A DNA stretch of 64,000 nt from Monocercomonoides exilis (lineage: Eukaryota > Preaxostyla > Oxymonadida > Polymastigidae): contig LSRY02000019.1 in NCBI GenBank assembly GCA_001643675.2, positions 1 to 64,000 of the forward strand. The letters are read 5' to 3'. Under the pieces are notes generated by a model. It was not told the origin of the DNA. It worked only from the letters and a program-made list of their open reading frames with translations, and searched no databases. The position numbers and the translations under genes were made by a program. This document shows positions 36,800 through 48,727 of the stretch, one piece after another (the first letter of the stretch is position 1; each line of letters opens with the position of its first letter).

Positions 36800-37911
36800 A
36801 TTTTATAAATTCGTTTCAGTATTGAAATTCTAATTTTTCATCAGTTTTATTTTTTTCTGTTTTTCAAATGTCGGCATTTGATGTTTTATTATTATGTATC
36901 ACATTTATTTCTATTTAAATTATTCATATTTTAATAATTTTTGTTCAGTAAAAAGATCAAGAAATGTATTATATTAATATTGAATTATAATTCACAAGTT
37001 TTCTACACATTTTCAGAGCAGATAAGATTAGTAATTTAAAATGCGTTGAAAAAAAAAACCAGAACTTTCGTTGATTTAGCTTTGAATTTACGATAATATT
37101 TGTATTAACTGAAATTGAGAAGAAATCATTCAATGATTTATCTATTGACATTGATCAAAAAGCGAATTCATAAAGTTTGTTTTCATTGCAACAATGAAAT
37201 ATGCTATTGAACGATCAATTGTGAATGATTTATAAATGCAACTGTTACTTTTGAACAATTTGCAGTAACGCTTTCTTTTCAGAAAATTGAAATGCCTGCG
37301 AAGCGTTTTTGAAGCACGGAAAAACGCTAACAAAGATTCATAAATATTGCCGAAATGATGAATTACACTTCAATATAGACCAAAATATTTTTTGGAATTC
37401 ACTTTTAGTTGCAATGAAGATTTTGAATGCAAAGATAAATAGTTTGTTAATAAGAAAATAAGTGAAATTGAACGAAGAAAGGAACTGAGAAAAAAGAATC
37501 CGAAAAAAATAACAAAATTCAGAGGCAAAGGAAAGTCCAAAGATGAGCATCCAATTGAAAACATGGCTTTTGAATATTATGTTCAAATCACAGAAAAATC
37601 TGCGGGAATCTTATAACGGAGTTTGTTGTTTGCATCATATTGCTTCTATTTATTGTGAAGCTGATTAAGCTTTATTCATCCTTCTTTCGTTTTTTTGTTT
37701 GAGCGCATTTACACAAATATCCATAAAAAGATTTTTCTTTCTTTTTCCTTCTTTGCATATATGTGATCTGAATTACTTTTTTTGATGATAAGAATAAATG
37801 TTATTTATTTATTAATATTTTCAAGGAAAGTTACTTTGTTCCCGTTTTGTGAGTGATAGTGTTCAACTTCTTTGTGAAGTTTACCAATAACAACTTCAAT
37901 AATGAAATTTT
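36800..37911. other. AT-rich region, no supported gene
   Basis: AT-rich sequence with only short, broken frames. A plus-strand stretch at 37,280-37,620 has slightly protein-like composition but several stops; it might be an old coding remnant. Confidence 0.4.
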
Positions 37912-39490
37912 ATGTCTTCTTCTTCTCCATCTGATCTTACTTTAGTTGTATTCTCAAATAAGCTGGTTTCTTCTTCTTCTCCTCCTTCTCCTTCCTCTTC
38001 TCCTCCTCCTCCTCTTCTCCTCCTCCTCTTCTCCTCCTCCTTTTATTTTCCTCCTCCTCTTCATTCCAAAGAAGAAAATAATCTTATGTCACAGCATCAG
38101 CAATACGATAACGGTGCAGGCGTCAATCCTTTTTCGTCAAGATTTTCAAATTATCTCTGTCAGATTGTTTGGAAAGACATTCACAGAGATCAACAACGTG
38201 AGATGAGTGCAATACGCGTTGAGAAATTGCTCAGGAGAAATAATGAATGAGAAAGGAAGAGAAAGAGAAAAGAAGAAGAACTCAGAAATCGAGCTACAAC
38301 ACCACGAGGCAGCGAATGAGATGATGGCACTGTTATCGGTACAAAGCGAATGGAAAGAAGGCAGAAGGAGAGAAGATAACAAGGCAATCGAAGTGGCTTC
38401 GTGGAAGCATACACAACAAGAAGTGGAAAAATAGAAACTTGTTTTTTAACTGTGGCTGTCGGGGGATGATGGAGAGGAGAAGCTGAAGACCGAAAAGCAG
38501 CAGATATATGAGAAGAAGGAGATTGATACCAACCTGAAGCATTATATGTGTAAACCTATGTTAATGCACAATATTTTTACACTGACCAAGGCGAAACTTA
38601 CGTTGCATTTGACTCACTTGTTGTCAATGTTGTCGCTAACGATGATATTCTGAGAGGAATAGCGTTGTGAGAAGCATATGAAAAAGCTGGCATGGAACAA
38701 CAAAGAAAAGAGGAGAATGATGATTGAGGAGCACAAACAAGAGATTATGCAGAGAGAGGAGGAGGAGAAAGCAAAGAACGCAGAAAAGCCAAACACTTCA
38801 AGAATTATTATCACAGCTCATCCTTTTGCAGATGTGTCTCAGAAGTCACAAACGGTGAAAGCAGCCCACAAGACATATAAGTGAACCCTGTTTTTCATCC
38901 AACCTCGCTTCCATCCACTTTTTCAATTTACAATATCATCCATGAGCAGCCAAGGCAACCTCTTTCCTTCCAAATGAAAAAAACCAGTTTGGTCAACAAA
39001 ATTCAACTTGTCAATTTTCAAGAGATAATCTCCTGCTTGGACGAGCTTGTGTCTGTTATGAAGCAGTACCTGATACCATTCTTTAAAATTTGTGGAACAG
39101 GAGATGGTAAAGTGGACTGGAGAGTTATTAAAAGTGACAAGGAAGTTGAATAGGTTCAGGAAAGAGCAGACAGAAAAGGAGAAGGCAAAACTTCATGCGG
39201 AGCTGAGGAAGCTGAATGAAGGAGAAAAGACAGGAGAGAAGATAAGTGAGAAGTTGAATTAGAAATCAGAGTTGAGGAGAAACATAGAAGAGAAAAAGAG
39301 GATTTTGAAGAAGGAGAACGAGTAGAGCAAAAAGTTTGTGCAGAACGATAAGCTGCCACAGTTTGTGAGCTCCCCGAACAGTAAAACTTCTCAGGCATAT
39401 CCAATATCTTCTTCTTCTCCTTTTTCTTCTGCAGATGCTTCAAATTTGAGGTCATCAAGAACAAACGTCTTCAAAAGTTTTCTGAAAACA
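37912..39490 (+). pseudogene. Decayed coiled-coil gene, unrecognised
   Basis: Plus-strand frames with Lys/Glu-rich coiled-coil character but frequent frame changes. 37,912-38,250 is Ser/Pro-rich, then contains IHRDQQREMSAIRVEKLLRR. 38,250-38,434 has EIELQHHEAANEMMALLSVQ. 38,678-38,883 has MKKLAWNNKEKRRMMIEEHK and TAHPFADVSQKS. 38,881-39,153 has NFQEIISCLDELVSVMKQYL. 39,150-39,490 holds a stop-broken coil ending in a Ser-rich segment. I cannot name a family. It may be related in kind to the decayed coiled-coil gene at 15-18 kb, but I see no clear sequence match. Confidence 0.45.
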
Positions 39491-41417
39491 TGATTGACTT
39501 TTCGGTTTCCACATAATTCTCATAATGGCTGGATTATAGAGGAGAAATGGCAAAGACAGATGAACAGAAATGTGAAATATGTATGACTGGTTATATAAGC
39601 ATTTTTTTGGAGTTGTTTTGTATGATTTTCGAAATTTTTTATTTTATATATTTGTACTGAAGGGTCAGAATATATTTTTTTTTCTTATTAGTAATTTTGT
39701 GCTTTCATGAAACAACTTAAATATTTGTTGTTTTCACTTTTCTTCTTCTTCTTCTTCTTTCTCATCCATGAATTTTTTTGACTCATTTCAGAATATGCAA
39801 TTTCACTATCTCATCTTCTGAGTGACATCTCAACTATTCAAGCCGCTCTCATCGCGCAAATTCGCTTCCTCTGCCCTGCCAACGAAGATACAATTTCACT
39901 TCCTTCTTTTCTCCAAAAATAGAAAACAATAAAATTTTCAACAAACACTTCTTGGCCTTCTGCCACCAGAACTATTCATTTTCCAGATGCATATGAGCAC
40001 ACCACATTCAACACTTCCTTCTGTGATGATTCATGGAAACCATTGAAGAAGGGATGAAAGAGAGGCAGGGAGAGAAAGCGAGGAAGAAGAAAGGAGGCTT
40101 GAACTACCGTTTTGGCAGGATCTGCACTCAATATCATCGTTATTGATGCTTCTGGAGGTGCATCAAGGAAATTTAGTGGAGCGGCTGGAAAAGAGAGAGA
40201 GAAAGAGAAAACAGAAAAATTAAAGGAAGAGAAGAGGAAGAGAGAAGAGAGAAGAGCAAAAAGATAAGGAATTTTAGGAAATAGCCCAAACGATGGAAAA
40301 GAAAAAGATAAGCAAGGAAAGCCCGAAGAGAAACATGAGAAAGAAGTGAAAGTCTGAAAAGAAGAGAAGGCCAAAGAAGGCACTGAAGAAAAGAAGGAGA
40401 AGAAAAAAAGAGGGTGAGAGATAAAAGAAAAGAAAAAGAAATGCAATCCGAAGGAGAACTTTTTTTTTCTGTTTATGGAGAAAAATTATCTCAAAATGCC
40501 TCGCATTGAAAAGAACAGTTAGCAATTAATTTATAAGATAAAATGAGTCTCAAATTCAATATTGTTTCAATTTTTTTTTTTTTTTTGGACTTAGAAACAC
40601 AGACAGATTATATTTTTAAAAAACATTATTAACATTTTTTAACTGCGAATCGATAATTACTGTGAAAAATAAAATGCCAGTTTTGAAGAAAAGAAAAAAA
40701 TGAAAACGAGAAATATATGGAATTCAATGAAACTTTTATAACAACAATAATATTCGGTTAAATAAGAGAATTATTTAATATTAAACAACTTACACTCAAT
40801 TTATTGCAAAATTTGATACAATATTGGATAGTGTTGTTGCATATTTGAAACAAACAATAAAGTGATTTTGTTTTTCATTTTTGTTCACGACTATACGAAA
40901 CAGTAACATTTGACAAAAATTTTCCAAATTAAAATGATTGCATTTCTATTGGATAGCGCAACATTATCATAATAGATCATAAACATTCATGCAATATGTG
41001 TGAACTGTAAAAGTTATTTTTCATCAAAAAAGACAAATATCAAACAAGTTACGTTTTTAATAATGGTCATCCAATAATAATCATTAAAAAAACTATTTTT
41101 TTTTTTTTAATTGTTGACTTGAAAGTTGATGACTGATATTATTCATGATGCCTGAAAGCATTTTTGATGTTTGAAAACTGTTTTTTCATAATCATAAACT
41201 TACCCCGAAAAAAAGTATGATCCCAAAAATAATTACCCATATATATTTAGCCCCGTGACAATATGCGATGGAAATTGAATAAAAAACAAAAAATGTCGGT
41301 GCATCGAAAAATGTGACAATAAACGAATGTGATCATATTCGATGTGATTATTTCAGGTTAAGACTGTATTCAGAAAAATGAACACGGGTTATTTTTAAAT
41401 TTTTATTTGTTCATATA

Positions 41418-41783
41418 CACCAAAAATAATTCTAATTCGAAAAAAAATAATTCAAATTCGAAAAAGAATAATTCAATTTCGGAATTAATAATTCAAAATC
41501 GAAAATTAATAATTCGAATTCGGAATTAATAATTCAAAATCGAAAATTAATAATTCGAATTCGGAATTAATAATTCAAAATCGAAAATTAATAATTCGAA
41601 TTCGGAATTAATAATTCAAAATCGAAAATTAATAATTCGAATTCGGAATTAATAATTCAAAATCGAAAATTATTAATTCCGAATTCGAATTATTTTTTTT
41701 CGACTTTGAATTATTAATTCCGAAATTGAATTATAAATTCCGATTTTGAATTATTAATTTTCGAATTAGAATTATTTTTGGTG
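41418..41783. mobile_element. TA-flanked foldback / MITE-like element
   Basis: 366 bp beginning CACCAAAAATAATTCTAAT and ending with the reverse complement ATTAGAATTATTTTTGGTG, with TA on both outer sides (41,416-41,417 and 41,784-41,785). The right third is an imperfect inverted copy of the left repeats, so the whole folds back. TA target duplications are typical of Tc1/mariner-type transposition. No coding capacity. Confidence 0.65.
41480..41665 (+). repeat. 41-bp tandem repeat inside the foldback element
   Basis: CGGAATTAATAATTCAAAAT recurs at 41,480, 41,521, 41,562, 41,603 and 41,644, exactly 41 bp apart. The units alternate AATTCGAATTCGG and TTCAAAATCGAAAATT and are nearly perfect. Confidence 0.95.
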
Positions 41784-42647
41784 TATCTTTGTAACTTAAT
41801 ATTTCTTTTTTATGCAAAACAATGTGATCTTTTGAGAATCGTTATAATCTTGAAAAAAGTTTATACTTTTTGAAAAGTCGAAACTATTAAATTGTCAGTA
41901 TTTGTTTTTGTTTCACATTTTTTTGATCAATTTTTCTCATAAATTCATGAAATTTTATCTCGGAGTTAATAATTACTCATTGGATTTGTTGATTCGTCTT
42001 TTTAGCTCCATTGTGATAAAATTTTGTGAATGTTTATAAAAACCGTCCAAAAATGTTATTTCATTATAAAAATATATTTTTTATAAAAGAAATGAAAAAT
42101 ATTACATGTTAATTGTGCAGTTGTAACAATTGAAGCTAAATAACCCATGTTTGCGTTTTATTATTGTGAACACAGACTGACTAAAATTTTGATGTGATTT
42201 TCTTTTCTTTTCTTTTCTTTTTTTTTTCTTTTTTTTCTTTCTTTTTTTTTTTGTACAAAGAAAATAAACACTAATAACTATATCAAAGCACAAAAAGTTT
42301 GGAATAAATCGAGGCTTTTTTTCAAAATAGTCATAATAGTATCCCAAATGATAATAATTATTGTTTGATTCCTACGTTGGATCAAAAAAGCTGTTGGAGT
42401 AGCATATAAAGTTTTATAATATAGAACAAATTAAAAAAATCCGATTAACAATTCATAAATATCACTTATAATCAATTAAACATATTTATGAAGTGTCTTT
42501 ATTAAACATTCAAAAATCAAAAATGCAAACCATTTCCATTTTTCTAATTCTTTCGCAGATAAAAAAGTGCAGATATTTGCAGAAACATAATACCAAAATA
42601 AAATTATTTCCTTTTTCTCGTGCATTAGAATATAAAACTCATTTTCA

Positions 42648-45600
42648 TCAAGAAAATATCTGAATTCCATCAATATTTTTCAAGTGAATGCCAGATTTTG
42701 GATGTGTAGAATGAATTTGAGGAGCATCCAAAGGAGTTTTCTCCACTGTTGAACTACTAATAATTGAAGAAATTGAAGTTTTGCGCGTTGAACAATTAAC
42801 CGGGGATGAAACTGAAGAAAAAAGCGACGCTGTTGGAAACAAAGAAGGCTTTGTGGAAGAAAGTTTATCGGTAACTTCACTAGAAGAATGACTGTCCTTT
42901 GGCTGTGGAGAAAGTGGTATCTGCATCAGAAAAGACGAATGAGTTGATGCAGGCCGAACAACTTCAGGTTGGCTGCAAGAAGGAGAAGAAGAGGTCTGCT
43001 TCGGACGAGGACGCGAAAGAAAGTGGGGAGATTGCGGTAATGGAGCTGGGTGCTCTGTTGGAATGCTCGGGGATTCATCGACAGGCTGACGGACAGAGCG
43101 GTCAGCTGGTTTCAAATGGTGAATTTTCGACTTCTTTTGATGAGCTTTTTGGAAAAGTTCGCGCCATTGAGAATGAGAAGATAAAGAAGACGAAAAAGTA
43201 GTTGATTGGTCATTTTGCGTTGTGGAAGAAAACACATTAACAGGAACATTTCCGGTGAAATTGGCTGCATATGTGGAATCCATCTGATTCTGATTCTCAA
43301 GCGAAGAAGGCGAAGGAGAATCGATCAAACACGAAGAAGAATAAGTATTTGATCGCTGCACTTTTTTCACAATGCCTTTCTGTTCCCCAGATCGCAATGG
43401 ATGTTTCTGTTTGATAAAATCTTCATCATAAAATATCGGTCCGCGCTGTGAGACAGGCAAAGCCTCAGAAACATCTGTACTTTCAGATGAAAATTGTGAT
43501 AACGAAGAAGGCAGCAGAGCACTTCGCTCTTCGAAAACAGATGTTCCTAATGCTGGCCGGACAGCTGCTGGTGAGTTGGAATAGTCATCTGTCAGCGGAG
43601 TGGCTGAAGGTGTGGCCGGAGAAGGCTTTACTTTGGAATCAGATGCAACGCTTTCAGAACTAAGTGCAGAAGTTGCTTCGTTAGCGTTAGTCTGCAACAT
43701 GTCTTTTATCAGCAGAGGCGAATTAGAATTTTCAGAATCAGCGCAACAGTTTTGATCCAAGTCGCGATGACTATCTTCATATCTTTCGTCTCCTTCATCC
43801 CCTTCATCTGCATCACCATCACTTTCTAATCCAGCAAATGGATGATCAACCATCGGAAAAGGCTCTTCCTCTCTGCTGATTCCCACAGGCTCCTCTTTCG
43901 ACTCCTCAGACATCGAAGCACTCGAATCTTCATAATACTCTTCTCCATTTTCTGTTTCTTCGTAGTCAGCATTTTCATACCTCTGCCTGTTTATTAGTTC
44001 TTTCATTCTTTCTTCATATGCTGCTTCTTCAAGTGCATCCAATGCTTTCTGCTTTTGGTCAAGTAAATATTGTGCCCGCAACCTTTCAACAGAATTCTTC
44101 ATCCAATCAATCTCCAGTGACTCATCCTCATCCTGTTCATTCTCTGAACCACTCTCAAATTCTTTCTTTTGATCAGAAGATAAAGTTTGCTTATCTTTTT
44201 GTGCAAATATTTCTTTATATCCCTTTTTTGTACTTCTTTTTGCTTGCTCCTGAATTCTGTTTAGCATTTCAGGTGGATAAACTCGCACAACATCCCCAGA
44301 ATCAGCATCAATCAAACCCATTTTTTGTGCATTTGTATCAGACGATGAAGAGCTGCCAACATTTTTGATCAAATGTCTTTGCAATCGATGTGTAGTGATT
44401 GTGGCTGTAGATAAATCAATGCCGCCCAAATTTGCAGAGCTTGATAAATTATTATTGGAATTGTGAGTGTTATTGTGATGATTTGCATTCTTTTGTTCAT
44501 TTTTCTCTTTTTCATCCGTTTTGTTTTCTTGACTGTTGTCAGCCATCTTTTTCTTTTGAATTTCATTAATGTTTTGTACATTGCTTTTCGCTTTGCCTTT
44601 CTCAGAATCTTTTTCTTCGAATTGTGAAACTCCATATTTCATTGATGCATTTTCTTTTTCACTTGTATCATTTAATAGTTCCAATTGTTCATCATCTTCT
44701 TCTTTCACAATCTTCAGCTTTTCTGTTATTCTTGACAGTTTTCCAGATCTTGGCTTTAAATTCATTCTCCCTCCATTTGCTATTAACGATTCATTGCTTA
44801 TGCTTTGCGCTTTGTTTATATCTGGATTTAAAAATTCATTTTCTTCTTCATTATTCTTTTCCAATTCATCATTTCTTTTTTCATTCTCCACAGAATTGTT
44901 CTTAATATTCGCTTTGAGTTCCTTTGTATCTGCCATTTTCTCAATTCTCTTTGCTTTTTCTACTCGTTTGCTTGTCTGCTTTGCCATCTCTTTCAGCTCT
45001 TGCCTTTTTTCGACCACTTCCTCTTTTGCAATTTCGTCCCTTTTCTTCGCTTCGACTTCTCTTTCCTCATTCAAAATCAGCCATTTCTGACGAGGTGTCA
45101 GAAGAGCAAGCTCTTTCTTTGAAAATATTTTCTTCGCAGGAACAGAAAAAGTAAGCGTTGGAGAAATAACAACACGATTATACGAATGACCACACGATAA
45201 ACTTCTCCAAGTCGGTACATTTAACGAAGAAGACAGCTGTGCCTTTTCATTTTCATTATTTCTCTCTCCTTCTTTTAATGAACTATCTCTTTGTCCACCC
45301 TTCCCTATATTCGCCTTTCTTCCTCTGAGTGTGCCTAGTCTTTCTCTCCGAATCTTCTCCTCTGCCTCACGCAGCCGAAGTATCGTCACACGCTGCTCTT
45401 CCATCTTCTGCTCGAAAAGCGCAATCGATCGCTGGAGCTTGTTTTTGGCTGGGACATGTGAAGACGAGTGGATTGGAGACAAATGTGCAGATGGTACAGT
45501 CGAAGAAGAACTTGGCTCGTTTGTTGGAGGAAGATAAAATCTCGAAGTAGTTGCGCTTAATTCATTCATTTTCTTTCTGTATGATATTGGCAGTGTCAAA

Positions 45601-48005
45601 GACGATGCAAGGCAAGAGCTGGCAGACTCTGGGATGCGATGGATTGGGGCGGCTGGATGCAAAGAAAGAGGAGGAAGCACAGACGGTGGAGTTTCAAAGG
45701 GAACGTACATGTCATTCCCTGTTGGCGCCAGCAGAAGTTCTGTGCCAATCAGCTCTTTTTCCTTTTTCATGTTCTGAAAAGCAGTCTGCTGTTTGAGATC
45801 TTTCTCCTTTTTCCGCTTTTCAGCTCCGCTGTATCCCAACGGAGAAGAAGAAGAAGAAGCAGATGCGGGACTTAGATTCGTGGATGGAGAGCTTATTGCA
45901 GCTGCTAAAGATTTTGTTGTGCCTGATAATTTGAGCATCTTTTGTTGCTTTCTTTTCTTTTCCTTCAGATTCTGCTCCCACTGCTTCATAGCCTCTTCTT
46001 CTCCGATGACTATCTCCTTTGGCTTTGCCAATCTGTTTATTCTCTTCTGCAATCTTTTCTCTCTTTTTGCTTTCGCTTTCGCTCTCTTTGCCTCAATAAC
46101 ATCAGCATCGCATATGCAATCTTCAGCCATCGATTTGTTTCCAGATTCCTCTGCATCATCCTCTTCCTCTTCGCTGTCTTCATCCCCTTTGTATCCTCCC
46201 ACAATTCCCGGGATTTTGCCTCTTTCCCTTTGAAACGCCTCGATCTCTTCCTGTTTGATGAACTTCGACTGAATGATTGATCCCCAGCTGAGTTTCTGAA
46301 ATGTTAGCGAGGGTGGAGGAGTGGCCACCCGAAAGAGCTCCATCGGCTGCTGATGCAGAGGAACAGACATCACACTCGCAGAAGTCGGCACATCTGGACA
46401 CGGAAGAGGGAAGCAGCGATATCTCGGCCGCTGTGTGGTTGGAAGAGAGGCTTCGTTTGACTCAGAAGAAGAAGAGGAGGAGGAAGAAGAAGAAGAATTG
46501 TGCTTGCTAGGTGAAGAGGGGAAGTCAGATCCTTCTTCTAGCTCATTAATGTTTGAATTTGATTGAGATTCGTCAGATAAAATTTGTTCGCTATTTTTAA
46601 CAGAATTATTTATAGCAGTTTCGAATTTGTGACCTTCTCTTTCGAGTTTTTCATCCAAAATCTTCTGTCTAATTTCCCTTTCCTTCTTTTTTGTCTCAAA
46701 ATACTTCTTTTCCATTTCCATTTGAGTCTTTTCTTCGTCTTCGCCATCTTTCGCTTTGCTTTTCTTTCTGGCAACATCGCTATCAGATAACAGTTCCTCA
46801 AGACTGTCGATTTCTTCTTCCTTATTCCCCTCCTCTTCCTCCTCCTCGCTCCCTCCTTCCTCTCTCTTCCTCTTCTCCTTCAAGCTCTCTTTTCTGAATA
46901 TCGACTTCGTGTGCAGCTCTTCTGGAAGCGGTGGCATTTCAAGTGGAAAATCACACTCCTTCAAAAATTGAGGGTTGGGCATCCAGCCATTCTTCTGCTC
47001 TTCGTCTATCTCTAACGAGGAGCGAGGAAGGCCGTATGTCACATTCGGATCAGCAAACACATAATACACCCGCTCTTTGTGCTTCCACCCCATCCGCCGC
47101 TGGGTTATCTCTTTCTTGTGCTTGTGATGCGTTCGAGAGCGCTTCGATTTTTTGGTTCTGGTTTTATCACCCTCTTCACTTGCATTGGCTTGCCCTTCAT
47201 CCTTTCCAGCTTCATTGTCGTTCTCATCTTCTTTTTCTTTCTCTTCTTCATCTGATTCTGAAGACGAAGAAGATTCATCATCAACAAAGTACACTCCTTC
47301 TTTCCTCAGCTTCTGTTTCGTCAGCTTTCTTGTCCGAGAATAAGCGTCTGGATCATACAAAGGCAGTCTTTTTGTCATGTCTCGAATGCCTTTTTTCGGA
47401 TGGCGCCGATAAGAAAACATGCCAACACGTGGAGGCGAAAGGTATGTTGACAGCGAACGAGAAGTCACTTCCACACTTTCTCCGTCACAAGACTCTCCTT
47501 CATTCACAGTCGCCCTTTCTGTTTGTATTTGATCCGCTCCTCTGTTTAATTCGCTCTCTTTCCCAGAAAAGCCGAAAGAGCCATTTGCGACAGGAGGGTA
47601 CCGAAACAACGGGGGAATTCTGTTGATCTTCAGTTTTGGTGGACGGAATGAACAGCTACTGTCCTTCATGTTCAGTGATTTGCTGAGCGATGAACCAGAC
47701 AGTGGAGCTGCTTGAAATGAAGTTTGGGGATTCTCCGAATAGAGAAAAGAGGAAACTGAAGGAGAAGAAGGCGAATATGAAGAAGAAAAAAATGCGCGAG
47801 AAGGGGGAAGCTGTTTTTGATTTTTAATGCTTTTTTGGTCTTCGCTTAGAGATCTTTTGGTTGAAGCAAATTGTCTTCCGGTCTCATCCATCTTTTTAAA
47901 GGTTTCTTCCATCGAAGATGTGTTGAACAATTCCAAAGCACCTGCATTCAATGCTTGGATTTCATCTGCGAGTAAAGATTTGTCTAATGATGAAAGCTGT
48001 TTCAT
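42648..48005 (-). CDS. Large charged protein of unknown function (1,785 residues)
   Basis: A single open frame from ATG 48,005 to TGA, with no close family recognised. Residues about 205-245 are basic and folded-looking (DPDAYSRTRKLTKQKLRKEG). Residues about 300-370 are the most domain-like part (RVYYVFADPNVTYGLP, then NGWMPNPQFLKECDFPLEMP). Residues 245-290 and 380-520 are Glu/Lys-rich with a long Ser run near 505-515. 570-620 has EEIEAFQRERGKIPGIVGGY before an acidic stretch. Several helical, highly charged coiled-coil segments follow, and the C-terminal third is Ser/Pro-rich and probably disordered. Basic clusters (KKSKRSRTHHKHKK) look like nuclear localisation signals. A nuclear scaffold or chromatin factor is a guess only. 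The absence of internal TAA/TAG supports the standard genetic code. Confidence 0.85.
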   Translation of the reverse strand: MKQLSSLDKSLLADEIQALNAGALELFNTSSMEETFKKMDETGRQFASTKRSLSEDQKSIKNQKQLPPSRAFFSSSYSPSSPSVSSFLYSENPQTSFQAAPLSGSSLSKSLNMKDSSCSFRPPKLKINRIPPLFRYPPVANGSFGFSGKESELNRGADQIQTERATVNEGESCDGESVEVTSRSLSTYLSPPRVGMFSYRRHPKKGIRDMTKRLPLYDPDAYSRTRKLTKQKLRKEGVYFVDDESSSSSESDEEEKEKEDENDNEAGKDEGQANASEEGDKTRTKKSKRSRTHHKHKKEITQRRMGWKHKERVYYVFADPNVTYGLPRSSLEIDEEQKNGWMPNPQFLKECDFPLEMPPLPEELHTKSIFRKESLKEKRKREEGGSEEEEEEGNKEEEIDSLEELLSDSDVARKKSKAKDGEDEEKTQMEMEKKYFETKKKEREIRQKILDEKLEREGHKFETAINNSVKNSEQILSDESQSNSNINELEEGSDFPSSPSKHNSSSSSSSSSSSESNEASLPTTQRPRYRCFPLPCPDVPTSASVMSVPLHQQPMELFRVATPPPSLTFQKLSWGSIIQSKFIKQEEIEAFQRERGKIPGIVGGYKGDEDSEEEEDDAEESGNKSMAEDCICDADVIEAKRAKAKAKREKRLQKRINRLAKPKEIVIGEEEAMKQWEQNLKEKKRKQQKMLKLSGTTKSLAAAISSPSTNLSPASASSSSSPLGYSGAEKRKKEKDLKQQTAFQNMKKEKELIGTELLLAPTGNDMYVPFETPPSVLPPLSLHPAAPIHRIPESASSCLASSLTLPISYRKKMNELSATTSRFYLPPTNEPSSSSTVPSAHLSPIHSSSHVPAKNKLQRSIALFEQKMEEQRVTILRLREAEEKIRRERLGTLRGRKANIGKGGQRDSSLKEGERNNENEKAQLSSSLNVPTWRSLSCGHSYNRVVISPTLTFSVPAKKIFSKKELALLTPRQKWLILNEEREVEAKKRDEIAKEEVVEKRQELKEMAKQTSKRVEKAKRIEKMADTKELKANIKNNSVENEKRNDELEKNNEEENEFLNPDINKAQSISNESLIANGGRMNLKPRSGKLSRITEKLKIVKEEDDEQLELLNDTSEKENASMKYGVSQFEEKDSEKGKAKSNVQNINEIQKKKMADNSQENKTDEKEKNEQKNANHHNNTHNSNNNLSSSANLGGIDLSTATITTHRLQRHLIKNVGSSSSSDTNAQKMGLIDADSGDVVRVYPPEMLNRIQEQAKRSTKKGYKEIFAQKDKQTLSSDQKKEFESGSENEQDEDESLEIDWMKNSVERLRAQYLLDQKQKALDALEEAAYEERMKELINRQRYENADYEETENGEEYYEDSSASMSEESKEEPVGISREEEPFPMVDHPFAGLESDGDADEGDEGDERYEDSHRDLDQNCCADSENSNSPLLIKDMLQTNANEATSALSSESVASDSKVKPSPATPSATPLTDDYSNSPAAVRPALGTSVFEERSALLPSSLSQFSSESTDVSEALPVSQRGPIFYDEDFIKQKHPLRSGEQKGIVKKVQRSNTYSSSCLIDSPSPSSLENQNQMDSTYAANFTGNVPVNVFSSTTQNDQSTTFSSSLSSHSQWRELFQKAHQKKSKIHHLKPADRSVRQPVDESPSIPTEHPAPLPQSPHFLSRPRPKQTSSSPSCSQPEVVRPASTHSSFLMQIPLSPQPKDSHSSSEVTDKLSSTKPSLFPTASLFSSVSSPVNCSTRKTSISSIISSSTVEKTPLDAPQIHSTHPKSGIHLKNIDGIQIFS

Positions 48006-48120
48006 AATTATTAAATGGCAAATAAAGAAGATAAAACATTATTTGATAAAACATCTTCAAATATAAAACAGAATAGTTCAATTCCATTCTTGCAAAATTT
48101 ATAATTACTTGCTTTTGTAT

Positions 48121-48534
48121 TTAGTATACCTTTAATGATAATCTAACTTGTCCGTCCTTGCTCAATATTTGAGGTGATACGCTATTTGGTAACCCTTGAA
48201 TGGCATTTTTCGTCTTTGGGGAAGCTTTCGCTTCATCTATTCGTTTCTGGCCAGACGAGGCTATCGAATTTTTTGCATTTTTACCACATATTCTAACACC
48301 AGAAAGATATTCTTGGTCTAAATACTGCAAAGCTTGCTGCTCTGAGTTGATAAGTGTCGACCCCCAATATATCTTTTCCGCTCCAGGTATAAAAGAAGGC
48401 TTTTCAACAGATAGCGACATAACACGAAAGAAATCTGGCAACGGTAAGTAGTTGGGCACATCAAATTGCATTGCATCTAAAAAATCACGCAATTTTCGAG
48501 GAGAGATAATTAATTTGCAAGACTCAAAATTTTT
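48121..48534 (-). CDS. Small protein or second exon, unrecognised
   Basis: Minus-strand frame open from about 48,534, encoding ESCKLIISPRKLRDFLDAM, then VPNYLPLPDFFRVMSL, and ending SKDGQVRLSLKVY. No ATG begins the frame before the conserved-looking start, so it is probably a downstream exon of the frame at 48,728-48,973, with an intron of about 200 nt between. I could not fix splice sites that keep phase. Composition is protein-like and the 3' end lies 116 bp upstream of the next minus-strand gene. Function unknown. Confidence 0.5.
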   Translation of the reverse strand, partial: KNFESCKLIISPRKLRDFLDAMQFDVPNYLPLPDFFRVMSLSVEKPSFIPGAEKIYWGSTLINSEQQALQYLDQEYLSGVRICGKNAKNSIASSGQKRIDEAKASPKTKNAIQGLPNSVSPQILSKDGQVRLSLKVY

Positions 48535-48727
48535 AACATGGTCACAAATGCAAAATCGTCAGATATAAAGAAACAAAAATGTTAAAAGAAAATCAAACAT
48601 TTAGACAATGATTTAAAATGTTCGGTTTATTTAAGTTTAGGCCATCCTCTTCCTCAAAAATTGAAAAAACTCGAACAATTTGTTGAATTTTGTGGATGCT
48701 GAAAGAAAATATTATATACAAATAAAT

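Larger units (their letters stand above)
39491..42647. other. Gene-poor AT-rich region
   Basis: No supported gene. 39,990-40,460 is a G/A-rich, Lys/Glu-coding-like tract (plus strand) with stops, possibly a worn coiled-coil remnant. A poly-T run lies at about 40,568-40,587 and a C/T-rich run at 42,200-42,255. The foldback element at 41,418-41,783 and one copy of the dispersed motif (about 41,205-41,255) lie here. Confidence 0.5.

Noticed and set aside
37912-38250. Membrane protein suggested by a Leu/Phe-rich stretch
   Set aside because: The stretch is a CTCCTC microsatellite read in frame (Pro/Leu/Ser runs); it is followed by stops and a broken coiled coil.
41480-41665. CRISPR-like array
   Set aside because: The 41-bp units are contiguous without unique spacers, lie in a eukaryotic genome, and belong to a foldback element.
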